A DNA stretch of 64,000 nucleotides from Empedobacter stercoris (GCF_965137335.1 NZ_CBCRZD010000015.1); one strand, 5' to 3'. Shown: positions 17,386 to 27,193, counted from the stretch's first letter. Numbers and translations are program-made. Notes: a model not told the origin generated them from the sequence alone.

Positions 17386-18138
17386 CTATACTTTTTCTAT
17401 TTTCTTTTGTAGTGAATAATACGCGCGTTTTGCGGCACTTTCTTCTGCTTTTTTCTTTGAAGTTCCTCTCCCTTTTGAGATAACCTTATCGTTAAGACGG
17501 ATAACGGATACAAAGACCTGAAGATCTTCTGCATTTTGCTCCTCAAATGTATTGAATCTTATTGTATTTCTCGTTTTTTGACTCCACTCCAAGATCAACG
17601 ATTTGTGACTTGTTATGGTATGTTCCAAACGATCTAAATCCGCATAAGGGTCAATAATTTTGATTTGAATAAATTTTTGGACTGCATCTATTCCTCCATC
17701 TACATAAATTGCACCGACTAAAGCTTCTAACATATCACCATTGACGTCTTCCCCCAAATTGTTGTGATTGTTCATAGGATCTAAATAATCCAACAGACCA
17801 AGTTGTTTTGACACATCGTTTAATTGCTTGCGTGAAACAATTTTAGAACGCATTTTTGTCAAATATCCTTCTTGTTGGTCTGGTGCTTTATAGTACAAAT
17901 GTACTGCTGTAGAAGCACCAAGTAATGCATCTCCTAAAAACTCTAATCTTTCAAAATTGATACTGTTTCCATTTTCATCTTTTTTTTGCGCTGATCTGTG
18001 GGTAAATGCTTCTTTAAACACCTCAATATTTTGAGGGGTATAACCCAGGGTCTCGTTCAAAAATTTCAAAAAAGGATCAGATGAATTTGAATCATCACGA
18101 TGATTTTTAAAAGAAAATAATTTTTTTAAGAAAGACAT
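17386..18138 (-). CDS. rnc: Ribonuclease III
   Basis: A 250-residue double-strand-specific endoribonuclease that processes rRNA precursors and structured mRNAs. The catalytic signature ERLEFLGDALLG (about residues 63-74) and the second acidic motif NGDMLEALVGAIYVDGG (the E and D that bind magnesium) are intact. A C-terminal double-stranded RNA-binding domain ends with SKGRGTSKKKAEESAAKRAY. The short basic extension before the RNase domain is common in Bacteroidota. It overlaps the fabF stop by one base. Confidence 0.96.
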   Translation of the reverse strand: MSFLKKLFSFKNHRDDSNSSDPFLKFLNETLGYTPQNIEVFKEAFTHRSAQKKDENGNSINFERLEFLGDALLGASTAVHLYYKAPDQQEGYLTKMRSKIVSRKQLNDVSKQLGLLDYLDPMNNHNNLGEDVNGDMLEALVGAIYVDGGIDAVQKFIQIKIIDPYADLDRLEHTITSHKSLILEWSQKTRNTIRFNTFEEQNAEDLQVFVSVIRLNDKVISKGRGTSKKKAEESAAKRAYYSLQKKIEKV

Positions 18139-19391
18139 TACTTATACTTCTTAAATATCACACACGCATTGTGACCACCAAAACCAAAAGTATTACTCAA
18201 TGCATAATCCACATTTTTCTCTTTTGCTTTGTTAAATGTATAATCAATTTTAGGATCAAGATTTTCATCATCCGTAAAATGATTAATTGTTGGTGGAACA
18301 ATACTGTTATTGATAGCTCCAATAGCCGAAATCGCTTCAATAATTCCAGCACCACCTAATAAGTGACCTGTCATTGATTTAGTTGAATTGATTTGAATAT
18401 TGTATGCATGTTCTCCAAATAATTTTTGAATCGCTTTAGATTCTGCAATATCACCTAATGGTGTAGATGTTCCGTGCATGTTGATATGATCCACGTCTTC
18501 TACGTTTATATTTGCGTCTAATAAAGCTTCTTTCATCACATTTAAAGCGCCAATTCCTTCTGGATGTGGTGCTGTAATATGATGAGCATCTGCTGTCATC
18601 CCTGTTCCTACTAATTCAGCATAAATTGTAGCTCCACGTGCAATTGCATGTTCGTACTCTTCTAAAACAATACATCCAGCGCCTTCACCCATTACAAAAC
18701 CATCGCGGTCTTTGTCAAATGGTCTTGAAGCCGTTTGTGGATCATCGTTTCGTGTAGATAACGCATGTAATGCATTGAAACCTCCAATGCTTGATGCTGT
18801 AATCGCAGCTTCTGACCCTCCTGTTACTATTGCTTCTGCTTTTCCAAGTCTTAATAACATGAATGCATCAATAATTGCATTTGTTGAAGAGGCACATGCC
18901 GAAACAGTTGTATAATTAGGTCCCATAAGACCAAATTCCATTGAAATATGACCAGGTGTGATATCTGCAATCATCTTAGGGATAAAGAAAGGATTGAAAC
19001 GTGGTGTTCCATTTCCTGTTGCGTAATTCGAAACTTCTTCTTCAAAAGTTTTAATTCCACCAATACCAGATCCCCATATAACACCGATACGCTCTTTGTT
19101 TACGTTAGTAGCATCTAAGATCCCACTGTGTTTGATAGCTTCTCTTGCAGCCACAATCCCCAATTGGGCACAACGATCAATCTTGCGCGCTTCTTTTCGA
19201 TCAAAATGATCTTCAATGTTGAAGTTTTTGATCTCACAAGCAAATTGTGTCTTAAAAAGAGTTGCATCAAAAAGCGTAATAGGCGCGGCGCCACTTACAC
19301 CATTCACTAATCCTTTCCAGTATTCTTGGTAAGTATTTCCGATTGGTGTTAGCGCGCCTAAACCTGTTACTACTACTCTTTTTAATTCCAT
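18138..19391 (-). CDS. fabF: 3-oxoacyl-[acyl-carrier-protein] synthase II
   Basis: A 417-residue condensing enzyme that elongates acyl-ACP with malonyl-ACP in fatty acid synthesis. The Cys-His-His triad is visible: nucleophile in SACASSTNAI, histidines in HMHGTSTPLGD and KSMTGHLLGGAG. The glycine-rich C-terminal NTFGFGGHNA is intact. The gene lies 16 bases after acpP, its substrate carrier, and overlaps rnc by one base, the classical acpP-fabF-rnc order. Confidence 0.97.
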   Translation of the reverse strand: MELKRVVVTGLGALTPIGNTYQEYWKGLVNGVSGAAPITLFDATLFKTQFACEIKNFNIEDHFDRKEARKIDRCAQLGIVAAREAIKHSGILDATNVNKERIGVIWGSGIGGIKTFEEEVSNYATGNGTPRFNPFFIPKMIADITPGHISMEFGLMGPNYTTVSACASSTNAIIDAFMLLRLGKAEAIVTGGSEAAITASSIGGFNALHALSTRNDDPQTASRPFDKDRDGFVMGEGAGCIVLEEYEHAIARGATIYAELVGTGMTADAHHITAPHPEGIGALNVMKEALLDANINVEDVDHINMHGTSTPLGDIAESKAIQKLFGEHAYNIQINSTKSMTGHLLGGAGIIEAISAIGAINNSIVPPTINHFTDDENLDPKIDYTFNKAKEKNVDYALSNTFGFGGHNACVIFKKYK

Positions 19392-19407
19392 AAAAATTAA
19401 GGAACTA

Positions 19408-19644
19408 TTACTTGTTTAAGTCTTCGATGTATGTCACAGCTTGACCTACTGTAGAAATTTTCTCTGCTTGATCGTCTGGAATTTGAATATCAAATTCTTT
19501 TTCGAATTCCATAATTAACTCTACTGTGTCTAATGAATCAGCTCCTAAATCGTTAGTGAAACTTGCTTCAAGCGTTACTTCGCTTTCGTCAACTCCTAAT
19601 TTATCCACGATAATTGCTTTCACTCTTGATGTAATGTCAGACAT
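19408..19644 (-). CDS. acpP: Acyl carrier protein
   Basis: A 78-residue acidic carrier protein. The phosphopantetheine attachment site is the serine in GADSLDTVELIM (about residue 36). It carries the growing acyl chain for FabF and the rest of the FAS II system. It is the first gene of the fabF-rnc-pyk operon and has a good promoter at 19677-19705. Confidence 0.98.
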   Translation of the reverse strand: MSDITSRVKAIIVDKLGVDESEVTLEASFTNDLGADSLDTVELIMEFEKEFDIQIPDDQAEKISTVGQAVTYIEDLNK

Positions 19645-19676
19645 AATTTTCTAATTTTAATTGTTGTAAACTACTG

Positions 19677-19705
19677 CAAAAATATAAAACTTATATTAAA
19701 TACAA
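19677..19705 (-). promoter_or_regulatory. Bacteroidota-type promoter of the acpP operon
   Basis: On the minus strand there is TTG (19705-19703), an 18-base spacer, then TATTTTTG (19684-19677). This matches the -33 TTG / -7 TAnnTTTG consensus. The -7 box ends 33 bases upstream of the acpP ATG. Confidence 0.6.
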
Positions 19706-19815
19706 GCTTTTTTTTATATGCATGCATAAGAACTTGCAAATATAGGGTGAATAATTATTCACGAAAACGTTTAAGTGAATGACATAAGTCAAATTTTTCA
19801 CGCTTTTTTTTATTG

Positions 19816-19832
19816 TAACTTTGTGCAAAGTT
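19816..19832 (+). promoter_or_regulatory. Putative pckA -7 box inside an inverted repeat
   Basis: TAACTTTG (19816-19823) matches the TAnnTTTG -7 consensus, 50 bases upstream of pckA. It overlaps a 7-bp inverted repeat, AACTTTG/CAAAGTT separated by TG (19817-19832). No clear -33 TTG precedes it. The palindrome could be a regulator site or chance. Confidence 0.4.
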
Positions 19833-19872
19833 TTTACCTTTAATATTTTAAAAATACTATAAAATCACAAAA

Positions 19873-21444
19873 ATGAGCATAGAATTGGCATCTTACGGAA
19901 TAAAAAATTCCAAAATTAACTATCAATTATCTCCTGAAGAACTTACCAAGAAAATGGTAGAATTAGGACAGGGAGAAATCACATCTTCTGGCGCTATTAA
20001 TATGCTAACAGGAGAATTTACAGGGCGTTCACCAAAAGACCGTTTCATTGTAAAAGATGATATTACGGCTGATAACGTTTGGTGGGATGGAAATACAAAT
20101 ATTCCTTTTGATTCTGATAAGTTTGACGCTTTATATGATAAAGTAGTTGAGCACTTAAGCAACCGCGAAATTTATGTACGCGATGCTTTTGCTTGTGCAG
20201 ATGACGCCTACAAAACTAAAATTAGAGCAATTACAGAAACACCTGCTGCTAATTTATTTATCTACAACATGTTTATTCGTCCAACAGAAGAAGAATTAAA
20301 TAACTTCGGAGATTCTGAGTGGACAATTATAAATGCGCCAACTTTTGTTGCTGATGCAGACGAAGATGGTACAAGACAACACAATTTCTCTATCTTAAAC
20401 TTCAAACGTAAAATCGTTTTGAATGGTGGAACTGGTTACACAGGAGAAATGAAAAAAGGAATTTTCTCTGCTTTAAACTTTATCTTACCGGTATTTAGAA
20501 ACACATTACCAATGCATTGTTCTGCGAACTCTGGTGAAAACGGAGATACTGCCATGTTCTTTGGGTTATCTGGTACAGGAAAAACAACGTTATCTGCTGA
20601 TAAAAACAGACGTTTAATTGGGGATGATGAACATGGTTGGACTGAAGACAATACTGTATTCAATTTTGAAGGTGGTTGTTATGCTAAAGTAATCAACTTA
20701 TCTGCAGAAGGAGAACCAGAAATTTTTGCTGCAATTAAAGAAGGGGCGTTATTAGAAAACTGTAAGTTAGTTCCAGGAACAAACGAAGTTGACTTTACGG
20801 ATACCTCAATTACAGAAAACACACGTGTTTCTTATCCGATTGATTACATCGAGAATATTGCAGTTCCATCTGTAGGAAAAAATCCTAAAAATATTTTCTT
20901 CTTATCATTTGATGCTTTTGGTGTTTTTCCTCCAATCGCTAAATTAAACCCAGATCAAGCAGCTTATTTATTTATCTCAGGATATACTTCAAAAGTGGCT
21001 GGTACAGAAGCTGGTGTTACAGAACCACAAACGACATTCTCTACATGTTTTGGTGCGCCATTTATGCCGTTGCACCCAACAAAATATGCTGAAATGTTAA
21101 GCGACAAAGTAGAAAAAACTGGCGTTAATGTTTGGTTAATTAACACAGGTTGGAATGGTAAGAAAGAACGTATGTCTTTAAAAGATACTCGTGCAGTGAT
21201 CAATGCAGCATTAAATGGAGATTTGGATAACGCGGCGTTTAAAAAGGATCCATACTTCGGATTTGAAGTTCCAGTTGCAATAGATGGTGTTTCATCAGAA
21301 AAATTAAATCCTGCAACTTCATTTGCAACAGAAGAAGCGTATGAAGAAAATGCGAAAGTATTGGCAGCTAAATTCAAAGAAAACTTCAAAAAGTTCGAAG
21401 AATTTGCGAATGCTGATTTATTAGCTGGAGGACCAACAATTTAA
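19873..21444 (+). CDS. pckA: Phosphoenolpyruvate carboxykinase (ATP)
   Basis: A 523-residue gluconeogenic enzyme that converts oxaloacetate and ATP to phosphoenolpyruvate, CO2 and ADP. The PCK-specific P-loop FFGLSGTGKTTLS and the kinase-2 metal motif LIGDDEHGW are present, as is the substrate-binding FTGRSPKDRF near the N-terminus. It is a monocistronic gene with its own promoter candidate and a strong terminator. It is divergent from the acpP-pyk operon; carrying gluconeogenic and glycolytic PEP enzymes close together is noteworthy but common in this group. Confidence 0.97.
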   Translation: MSIELASYGIKNSKINYQLSPEELTKKMVELGQGEITSSGAINMLTGEFTGRSPKDRFIVKDDITADNVWWDGNTNIPFDSDKFDALYDKVVEHLSNREIYVRDAFACADDAYKTKIRAITETPAANLFIYNMFIRPTEEELNNFGDSEWTIINAPTFVADADEDGTRQHNFSILNFKRKIVLNGGTGYTGEMKKGIFSALNFILPVFRNTLPMHCSANSGENGDTAMFFGLSGTGKTTLSADKNRRLIGDDEHGWTEDNTVFNFEGGCYAKVINLSAEGEPEIFAAIKEGALLENCKLVPGTNEVDFTDTSITENTRVSYPIDYIENIAVPSVGKNPKNIFFLSFDAFGVFPPIAKLNPDQAAYLFISGYTSKVAGTEAGVTEPQTTFSTCFGAPFMPLHPTKYAEMLSDKVEKTGVNVWLINTGWNGKKERMSLKDTRAVINAALNGDLDNAAFKKDPYFGFEVPVAIDGVSSEKLNPATSFATEEAYEENAKVLAAKFKENFKKFEEFANADLLAGGPTI

Positions 21445-21464
21445 GATTAAAATTAAATCATATA

Positions 21465-21497
21465 AATTCTGGATTGCAATTGTAATCCAGAATTTTA
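21465..21497. terminator. Bidirectional terminator between pckA and a methyltransferase
   Basis: A stem with arms AATTCTGGATT and AATCCAGAATT around a short loop, followed by TTTTATTTT on the plus strand. The right end overlaps the stop codon of the convergent methyltransferase gene. Confidence 0.85.
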
Positions 21498-22502
21498 TTT
21501 TGGAGCAAACTTTAATGTTATAAACGGAGATAAAATCAACCCTAATTGATTCGTTTTTAAAGCGCTGAAATTAACTAAAGAAACCACTTTTTTCTTAAAG
21601 CCTTTTTTATCAACATCGCAATAAAAACCGTTTTCTATCGTACAGCTAAAATTATATTTTTTTGCCAATTGATGGTAATCAGACAACGGTAATATACGTT
21701 CCATCCAACTACCAAAATCGGGTTCACAACAATTATATTGATCAACATCAACCTGCATCACAGCTTGGTTTTGTCGGTAATATTCCAAAAAATCAATCAA
21801 GTCCACGTAACGCAAACCACGAGATTTAGTTGCTAATAATTCTAATTCCTTTTCTGTTAATTCTGGACCTATTTTCTTTAGATATTCCTTTCTCTTTGGA
21901 CAGTACTCTTCAATTTCATCTTTCTCCATTAATTTTCTTAATCTTTTCGCTTTAATGAAATTTTTAGGATTAGAAGCTGTTGTAAATAACATTTTTATTG
22001 AAGAATTAAGCTGACTGAAATAATTAAACATTTCATCCAAATCATGAATATGTTCTATTGTATCTGTCGAAATCAAATAATCTACTTTGATATTTCTATC
22101 CTTGATAAATTGTAACAATTCTTGATAAGATCCTTCAATATAATAATCGGGACCAAAACCTATTTTTTGACTTATTTTCTGAATTGTTGAAACAGAACTC
22201 GGATTAAAATCGCAATAAATCACTTTAAATCCTTTTTGTTTTAAATACAGACTTAAAAAACCATGACCACCACCAAAGTCAACAATGTATTCACCTTTAA
22301 TAGGTGCAAAATTGATCAGTTTTTGCAAAGAATAATCAAACATTTGAAAGTAATAAAATAACGTAGGTTGCATATTTTCGATATAATCTATATTATATTC
22401 ATTAATTCCTAAATCCTTAAAATTAATCTGATTTATTAATTTTACTACTGATTTTATTTCTTCTGAACAAAAAGTATTTTGATATTGTTGATAAGCATTC
22501 AT
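21495..22502 (-). CDS. Class I SAM-dependent methyltransferase, unknown substrate
   Basis: A 335-residue protein with a Rossmann methyltransferase core: motif I VDFGGGHGFLSLYL near residue 97, an acidic strand KVIYCDFNP and the motif IV-like segment YLISTDTIEHIHD. The N-terminal 90 residues and the C-terminal 130 residues are not recognisable. Because of the SDTIEHI-type loop it resembles small-molecule or lipid/glycan methyltransferases rather than rRNA enzymes (inference). It lies two bases after trmN6 in the same direction and probably belongs to the ribE-kinase-trmN6 unit. Confidence 0.8.
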   Translation of the reverse strand: MNAYQQYQNTFCSEEIKSVVKLINQINFKDLGINEYNIDYIENMQPTLFYYFQMFDYSLQKLINFAPIKGEYIVDFGGGHGFLSLYLKQKGFKVIYCDFNPSSVSTIQKISQKIGFGPDYYIEGSYQELLQFIKDRNIKVDYLISTDTIEHIHDLDEMFNYFSQLNSSIKMLFTTASNPKNFIKAKRLRKLMEKDEIEEYCPKRKEYLKKIGPELTEKELELLATKSRGLRYVDLIDFLEYYRQNQAVMQVDVDQYNCCEPDFGSWMERILPLSDYHQLAKKYNFSCTIENGFYCDVDKKGFKKKVVSLVNFSALKTNQLGLILSPFITLKFAPK

Positions 22503-22503
22503 A

Positions 22504-23211
22504 TTACATTTTCAAATAAAATTCTTTTGTTAAATTAATGTAATCTTCGGTATATTGATGACGTTCGACTTCGATGATTAACTCATTTTCAAGGCATTTC
22601 TTGTCATGAAAACTAAATTCTAATAAAACACGTTTGGTTGCAGTAGTTGCATTTCCTTTTACATAGACTGTTTTTGATCGTTTTAAGTTGTTTTGCGAAG
22701 CAATTTTACAAAAAGCACCCATTTGATCGTAAGGTATAATAAAACTCGCTGAACCGTCTTGTTGAAGCAATTCAGTCGTTTTTTTGATTAGCTCTTCAAA
22801 TGTTAAGGTTTCTTGTTGTCGCGCTTGTTTTCGCGCATCAAATTCAACCGTGTCATTTACTATGAAAAATGGTGGATTGCTTACGATCAAGTCATATTTT
22901 TGATCTGTAGAATACGCTTGAAGTGATGCATTATAAACCGTTAATCGCTCAGAAAAAGTTGCAAGTTCAAAATTTTCTTTTGCTTGTATAAAAGCATTTA
23001 TATCAATTTCGATAGCATCAATTGTTGCATGTGGAAAACGTTGGGCTAACATCAAGGAAATTAATCCTGTTCCAGTGCCAATATCTAATATATTTTCGCC
23101 CGTTTCTAAAGTTGACCAAGCGCCAAGCAAAACACCATCTGTGCCAACTTTCATTGCCGTTTTATCTTGAAAAATATCGAATTGTTTAAAACGAAAAGGT
23201 TTTCTATTCAT
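22504..23211 (-). CDS. trmN6: tRNA1(Val) (adenine(37)-N6)-methyltransferase
   Basis: A 235-residue YfiC-type N6-adenine methyltransferase. Motif I is NILDIGTGTGLISLMLAQ and the catalytic motif IV is LIVSNPPFF, the NPPF/Y tetrad of N6-adenine enzymes. The start FRFKQFDIFQDKTAMKVGTD is the family's conserved N-terminus and fixes the start codon. It methylates A37 of tRNA-Val in the gamma-proteobacterial homologue. It overlaps the histidine kinase gene by 8 bases. Confidence 0.9.
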   Translation of the reverse strand: MNRKPFRFKQFDIFQDKTAMKVGTDGVLLGAWSTLETGENILDIGTGTGLISLMLAQRFPHATIDAIEIDINAFIQAKENFELATFSERLTVYNASLQAYSTDQKYDLIVSNPPFFIVNDTVEFDARKQARQQETLTFEELIKKTTELLQQDGSASFIIPYDQMGAFCKIASQNNLKRSKTVYVKGNATTATKRVLLEFSFHDKKCLENELIIEVERHQYTEDYINLTKEFYLKM

Positions 23212-24652
23212 TATATGGAATCAATATGTAGAATGTTGTGCCAACAGAAATTTCGGTTTCGAAACGAATGGTTCCATCGTAATCGTCAATAATTTTTTTC
23301 ACCATTGGCAAACCGATTCCCATTCCACTGTTTTTTGTTGTAAATTTTGGAATAAAAATAGCGTCCTGAGATTCTACTGGAATTCCGTCTCCATTGTCTT
23401 GAATGGTGATATGAAGAAAATCTTTAACAAAAGCGACATCCACTTTCACTTTTGCAGTACGAGATTGTGGAATAGATTGAAATGCATTCTTTGTAATATT
23501 GGTAATAATTCTGTTCAAATATTGTTTATCAAAACGCATCATTATGATATTTGGAGAATAATTAAACTCGATAAACTCCATTGGAAATACATAAAGTGTA
23601 TTTTTTATGACTTCTACAACATCAATTTTTTCATCTTTACGCGATGGCATTTTTGCAAAATCTGAAAAAGCCTCTGCAATACCAGAAATTGTATCAATTT
23701 GTTGCAATAAAATATTCCCTGTGCGCATTGTTTTCTCTTCGAGATCAGGATCATTGATATCAAATCTTCTCATGTGATTTTGAATCATTAATCGCATTGG
23801 AGTTAATGGATTTTTGACCTCATGAGCTACTTGTCTGGCAAAATCTCTCCACGCTTCTTCACGTTCTTGTTTGGCCAATAAATCGGATTGTTCTTTTAAT
23901 CGAAATAGCATATCGTTATAGGAATCGACCAAGACTTTGATCTCGTCATTTCCATCGTAACGAATCGGCATATTGTTGACAATTACTTCTGTTTCTCGAA
24001 TACGATCTGCAAACGACCAAAGTTTATTCAATGTACGTTTAGTTACAAAATAGACGGCTAATGTTCCGAATAAAAGAATTACACCAAAAGCCAATCCATA
24101 ACTACCAATTAAGGTAAACATGTCTTGCTGTAAAAAATCTTGGTTGGATTGGTAAGGTAAACAAAGAATGGCAATGTTCTCATTGTAATAATTTTTGATA
24201 TTACTATACGATGAATAGATATCGCTCTCGTCATTTGAATCTTTATTCGTTACAATAAAATCATTTGAATCTTTGAGTTTATCGAGTATCTTTTGTGGTA
24301 AAACATCATAAGTTGTCGATACAGGTTGAGTTGTAAGGATTTTATTTCCACGCAAATCGTAAACCACAATATCTGTTTTGTTGATATCTCCAATGCGAAG
24401 AAAACCATCTTCTAATAGGTTATGAATATTATCCTTGGTTGCAATTCCAGGATAATTATCCATCTCATAATCTATCGCAGCTTCTACTGCTCTTACTTTT
24501 CTTTTGAGAATGTCTTCGTGATATTGTTTGGTTTGATCATTGAAATGATTAGCAGTAATCAATAAAATTGCGCCTGCTGTAAATAACAAAATCGTTACCA
24601 TATAAATGATAATACGAACAGGTAGCGATAAGTTATTTTTTCTTGTAATCAT
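23204..24652 (-). CDS. Membrane sensor histidine kinase with HAMP domain (NtrY-like)
   Basis: A 482-residue kinase. Layout: TM1 at about 12-32, a periplasmic sensor region, TM2 at about 180-205, HAMP linker to about 255, then the HisKA dimerisation domain with the phospho-acceptor histidine in VAHEVKNPLTPMRLM, and the ATPase domain with N box NITKNAFQSIP, G1 DNGDGIP and G2 GMGIGLPMVKK. The HEVKNPLTP variant of the H box is typical of NtrY/NtrB-type kinases. No response regulator lies beside it, so it is an orphan within the window. The signal is unknown. Confidence 0.92.
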   Translation of the reverse strand: MITRKNNLSLPVRIIIYMVTILLFTAGAILLITANHFNDQTKQYHEDILKRKVRAVEAAIDYEMDNYPGIATKDNIHNLLEDGFLRIGDINKTDIVVYDLRGNKILTTQPVSTTYDVLPQKILDKLKDSNDFIVTNKDSNDESDIYSSYSNIKNYYNENIAILCLPYQSNQDFLQQDMFTLIGSYGLAFGVILLFGTLAVYFVTKRTLNKLWSFADRIRETEVIVNNMPIRYDGNDEIKVLVDSYNDMLFRLKEQSDLLAKQEREEAWRDFARQVAHEVKNPLTPMRLMIQNHMRRFDINDPDLEEKTMRTGNILLQQIDTISGIAEAFSDFAKMPSRKDEKIDVVEVIKNTLYVFPMEFIEFNYSPNIIMMRFDKQYLNRIITNITKNAFQSIPQSRTAKVKVDVAFVKDFLHITIQDNGDGIPVESQDAIFIPKFTTKNSGMGIGLPMVKKIIDDYDGTIRFETEISVGTTFYILIPYNE

Positions 24653-24654
24653 TT

Positions 24655-25242
24655 TTATTTTTGAAATAATCTTTTGACGTATTTTCCTAAGATATCAAAT
24701 TCTAAATTTAAGGTATCTCCAACTTTCACTTGATTGAGATTTGTAAATTCCCAAGTGTACGGAATAATTGCTACCGAAAATTGACCAACTTTACTATCTA
24801 CAACGGTTAAACTAATTCCATTTAAACAGATCGAACCTTTTTCTACAGTTACATTTCCAGACGATGCTTCGTCATAGGCTACGGTAACAAAAAAACTTCC
24901 GTTTTGATTTTCAATAGAAACTACTTTTCCTGTTTGATCTACATGTCCTTGAACGATATGACCGTCTATGCGACCATTGAATTGCAAACATCGTTCTAAA
25001 TTGATAAAATCGCCTTCTTTTAAGGTGTTAAAGTTTGTTTTTTGTAGTGTTTCCTCTATAGCTGTGACTTTGTAAAGACCATCTTTAAAATCAACAACTG
25101 TTAAACAAACTCCATTGTGTGCTACACTTTGATCTATTTTTAGTTCATCACAAAAATCAGCTTCAATCCATAAATGTAAATTAGATTGATCTTTCTCTGC
25201 TTTTACAAGCTTTCCAACTCCTTCAACGATTCCTGTAAACAT
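24655..25242 (-). CDS. ribE: Riboflavin synthase alpha chain
   Basis: A 195-residue enzyme that dismutates two molecules of 6,7-dimethyl-8-ribityllumazine to riboflavin. It is built of two lumazine-binding repeats: the first starts MFTGIVEGVGKL and has HNGVCLTVVD; the second has GHIVQGHVDQTGKV and LNGISLTVVDS. The start is the universally conserved MFTGIVE. It sits two bases before the histidine kinase gene in the same orientation. No FMN-riboswitch-like structure was recognised in the short upstream region. Confidence 0.95.
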   Translation of the reverse strand: MFTGIVEGVGKLVKAEKDQSNLHLWIEADFCDELKIDQSVAHNGVCLTVVDFKDGLYKVTAIEETLQKTNFNTLKEGDFINLERCLQFNGRIDGHIVQGHVDQTGKVVSIENQNGSFFVTVAYDEASSGNVTVEKGSICLNGISLTVVDSKVGQFSVAIIPYTWEFTNLNQVKVGDTLNLEFDILGKYVKRLFQK

Positions 25243-25287
25243 GATGTTATTTTTGGTGAAAGTAATAATTAATTCTAAAATTATAAA

Positions 25288-25322
25288 ATGAAAAAGGGAT
25301 GATTTTAAAATATCACCCCTTT
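25288..25322 (-). terminator. Terminator after glmS
   Basis: On the minus strand, arms AAAGGGGTGAT and ATCATCCCTTT (one G-T pair) around an AT loop, followed by TTTTCATTTT. It lies 24 bases past the glmS stop. Confidence 0.75.
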
Positions 25323-25345
25323 AATTATTGATCTAAATATTTATT

Positions 25346-27193
25346 TTACTCAACTGTAACTGATTTTGCCAAGTTACGAGGCTGATCTACATTTTTACCT
25401 AATTTTACAGCAATCCAATAAGATAATAATTGTAATGGAATAGCTGTTAAAATTGGCGAAAACTCTTCTGCCGTTTCTGGGATTACAACATAATCATCTG
25501 CCATTGCAGTAACTTGTTCATCACCTTCGTTTACAATTGCAATTACTTTTGCACTACGAGATTTAATTTCTTGAATGTTAGAAACTACTTTTTCGTAATA
25601 TCCTTTTTTCGTTGCAATAACAATAACTGGCATATTTTCATCCAACAATGCGATTGGTCCGTGCTTCATTTCTGCTGCAGGATACCCTTCTGCGTGGATG
25701 TAAGAAATTTCTTTTAATTTTAATGCACCTTCTAAGGCTGATGGGAAGTTATACCCACGACCTAAATAAATTGCATTTCTATTGTCTTTGTATTTTTCGG
25801 CAATTTTATCGATAACGCCTTCGCAATTATCTAAAATTTGTTGCACTAATTCTGGAATACGCTCTAATTCGCGTGTTAACAAGTTAAATTTCTCTGCTGA
25901 TAATTCACCATTGTGTTTTCCTAATTTTAATGCAATCAATGCTAAAACTGTTAACTGAGCTGTAAAAGCTTTTGTTGAAGCAACACCAATCTCAGGACCT
26001 GCGTGTGTATAAGCACCAGCATCTGTAATACGAGCGATAGATGAACCTACAACATTGTTAATTCCGAAGATAAAGGCACCATTTTCTTTTGCTAATTTAA
26101 GCGCTGCTAATGTATCTGCCGTTTCTCCTGATTGAGAGATTGCAATTACCACATCATGTTTGTTGATGATTGGATTACGGTAACGGAATTCTGATGCATA
26201 TTCTACTTCTACAGGAATGCGAGCGAAATCTTCGATCATGTATTCTGCTACTAATCCTGCATGGTAAGACGTTCCACAAGCTACAATAATGATACGTTTG
26301 GCATTTAAGAATTTCTCTTGATGATCCCAAATACCTGCCATTTTGATGACACCTTCGTCAACCAATAAACGTCCACGCATTGTATCACGAATAGAACGAG
26401 GTTGTTCGTTGATTTCTTTTAACATGAAATGTTCGTACCCTCCTTTTTCGATTGCTTCGATATTTAATTTTAATTCTTGAACATCTAAAGATACCGCTTC
26501 ATTATTTTTGATTGTACGTACATCAACTGCTTTGTCTAAAGTAATTGTTGCCATGTCTCCGTCTTCTAAATAAACAGCATCTTTCGTGAATTCAATAAAC
26601 GGAGAAGCGTCAGAAGCTACAAAGAATTCGTTTTCACCAATTCCGATTGCTAATGGAGATCCTAAACGTCCAACAACAATTGTATTTGGTTCTTCTTTGT
26701 CTAAAACTGCTATTGCATAAGCTCCAATCACTTCATTAAGCGCTAAACGAACAGCATCTGTTAAATTTAGATTTTGTTCTTCTTGAAATAATTGAATAAA
26801 GTTTACTAAAACTTCTGTATCTGTATCACTGTGAAAAACATAACCTTTTTCGATCAACAATTTTTTGATTGATTCATAGTTTTCAATAATTCCATTATGA
26901 ACTAAAACCAAACGTCCACTGTTTGACATATGCGGATGCGAGTTTACATCGTTTGGAACACCATGTGTAGCCCAACGTGTATGACCAATTCCTAAATGAG
27001 GTGTTTTATCTAAATTTGATGATTTTTCTTCTAAATCAGAAACTTTTCCTTTTGTTTTTACTAATTCAAAATCAGTACCAGTAGAAAGGACTAAGCCAGC
27101 ACTATCGTAACCACGATACTCTAATCTTCTCAATCCATTTATAATAATTGGATACGCTTCGCGATGACCAATATATCCTACAATTCCACACAT
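25346..27193 (-). CDS. glmS: Glutamine-fructose-6-phosphate aminotransferase (isomerizing)
   Basis: A 615-residue enzyme that makes glucosamine-6-phosphate, the entry point to UDP-GlcNAc for peptidoglycan, LPS and the two polysaccharide loci here. The N-terminal glutaminase starts MCGIVGYIGHREA with catalytic Cys2, followed by RRLEYRGYDSAG and HTRWATHG. Two SIS isomerase domains follow, with ACGTSYHAG and SQSGETADT, and the C-terminus ends DQPRNLAKSVTVE as expected. There is no glmS ribozyme visible upstream, where the gap to the DUF4270 gene is only 29 bases. Confidence 0.98.
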   Translation of the reverse strand: MCGIVGYIGHREAYPIIINGLRRLEYRGYDSAGLVLSTGTDFELVKTKGKVSDLEEKSSNLDKTPHLGIGHTRWATHGVPNDVNSHPHMSNSGRLVLVHNGIIENYESIKKLLIEKGYVFHSDTDTEVLVNFIQLFQEEQNLNLTDAVRLALNEVIGAYAIAVLDKEEPNTIVVGRLGSPLAIGIGENEFFVASDASPFIEFTKDAVYLEDGDMATITLDKAVDVRTIKNNEAVSLDVQELKLNIEAIEKGGYEHFMLKEINEQPRSIRDTMRGRLLVDEGVIKMAGIWDHQEKFLNAKRIIIVACGTSYHAGLVAEYMIEDFARIPVEVEYASEFRYRNPIINKHDVVIAISQSGETADTLAALKLAKENGAFIFGINNVVGSSIARITDAGAYTHAGPEIGVASTKAFTAQLTVLALIALKLGKHNGELSAEKFNLLTRELERIPELVQQILDNCEGVIDKIAEKYKDNRNAIYLGRGYNFPSALEGALKLKEISYIHAEGYPAAEMKHGPIALLDENMPVIVIATKKGYYEKVVSNIQEIKSRSAKVIAIVNEGDEQVTAMADDYVVIPETAEEFSPILTAIPLQLLSYWIAVKLGKNVDQPRNLAKSVTVE

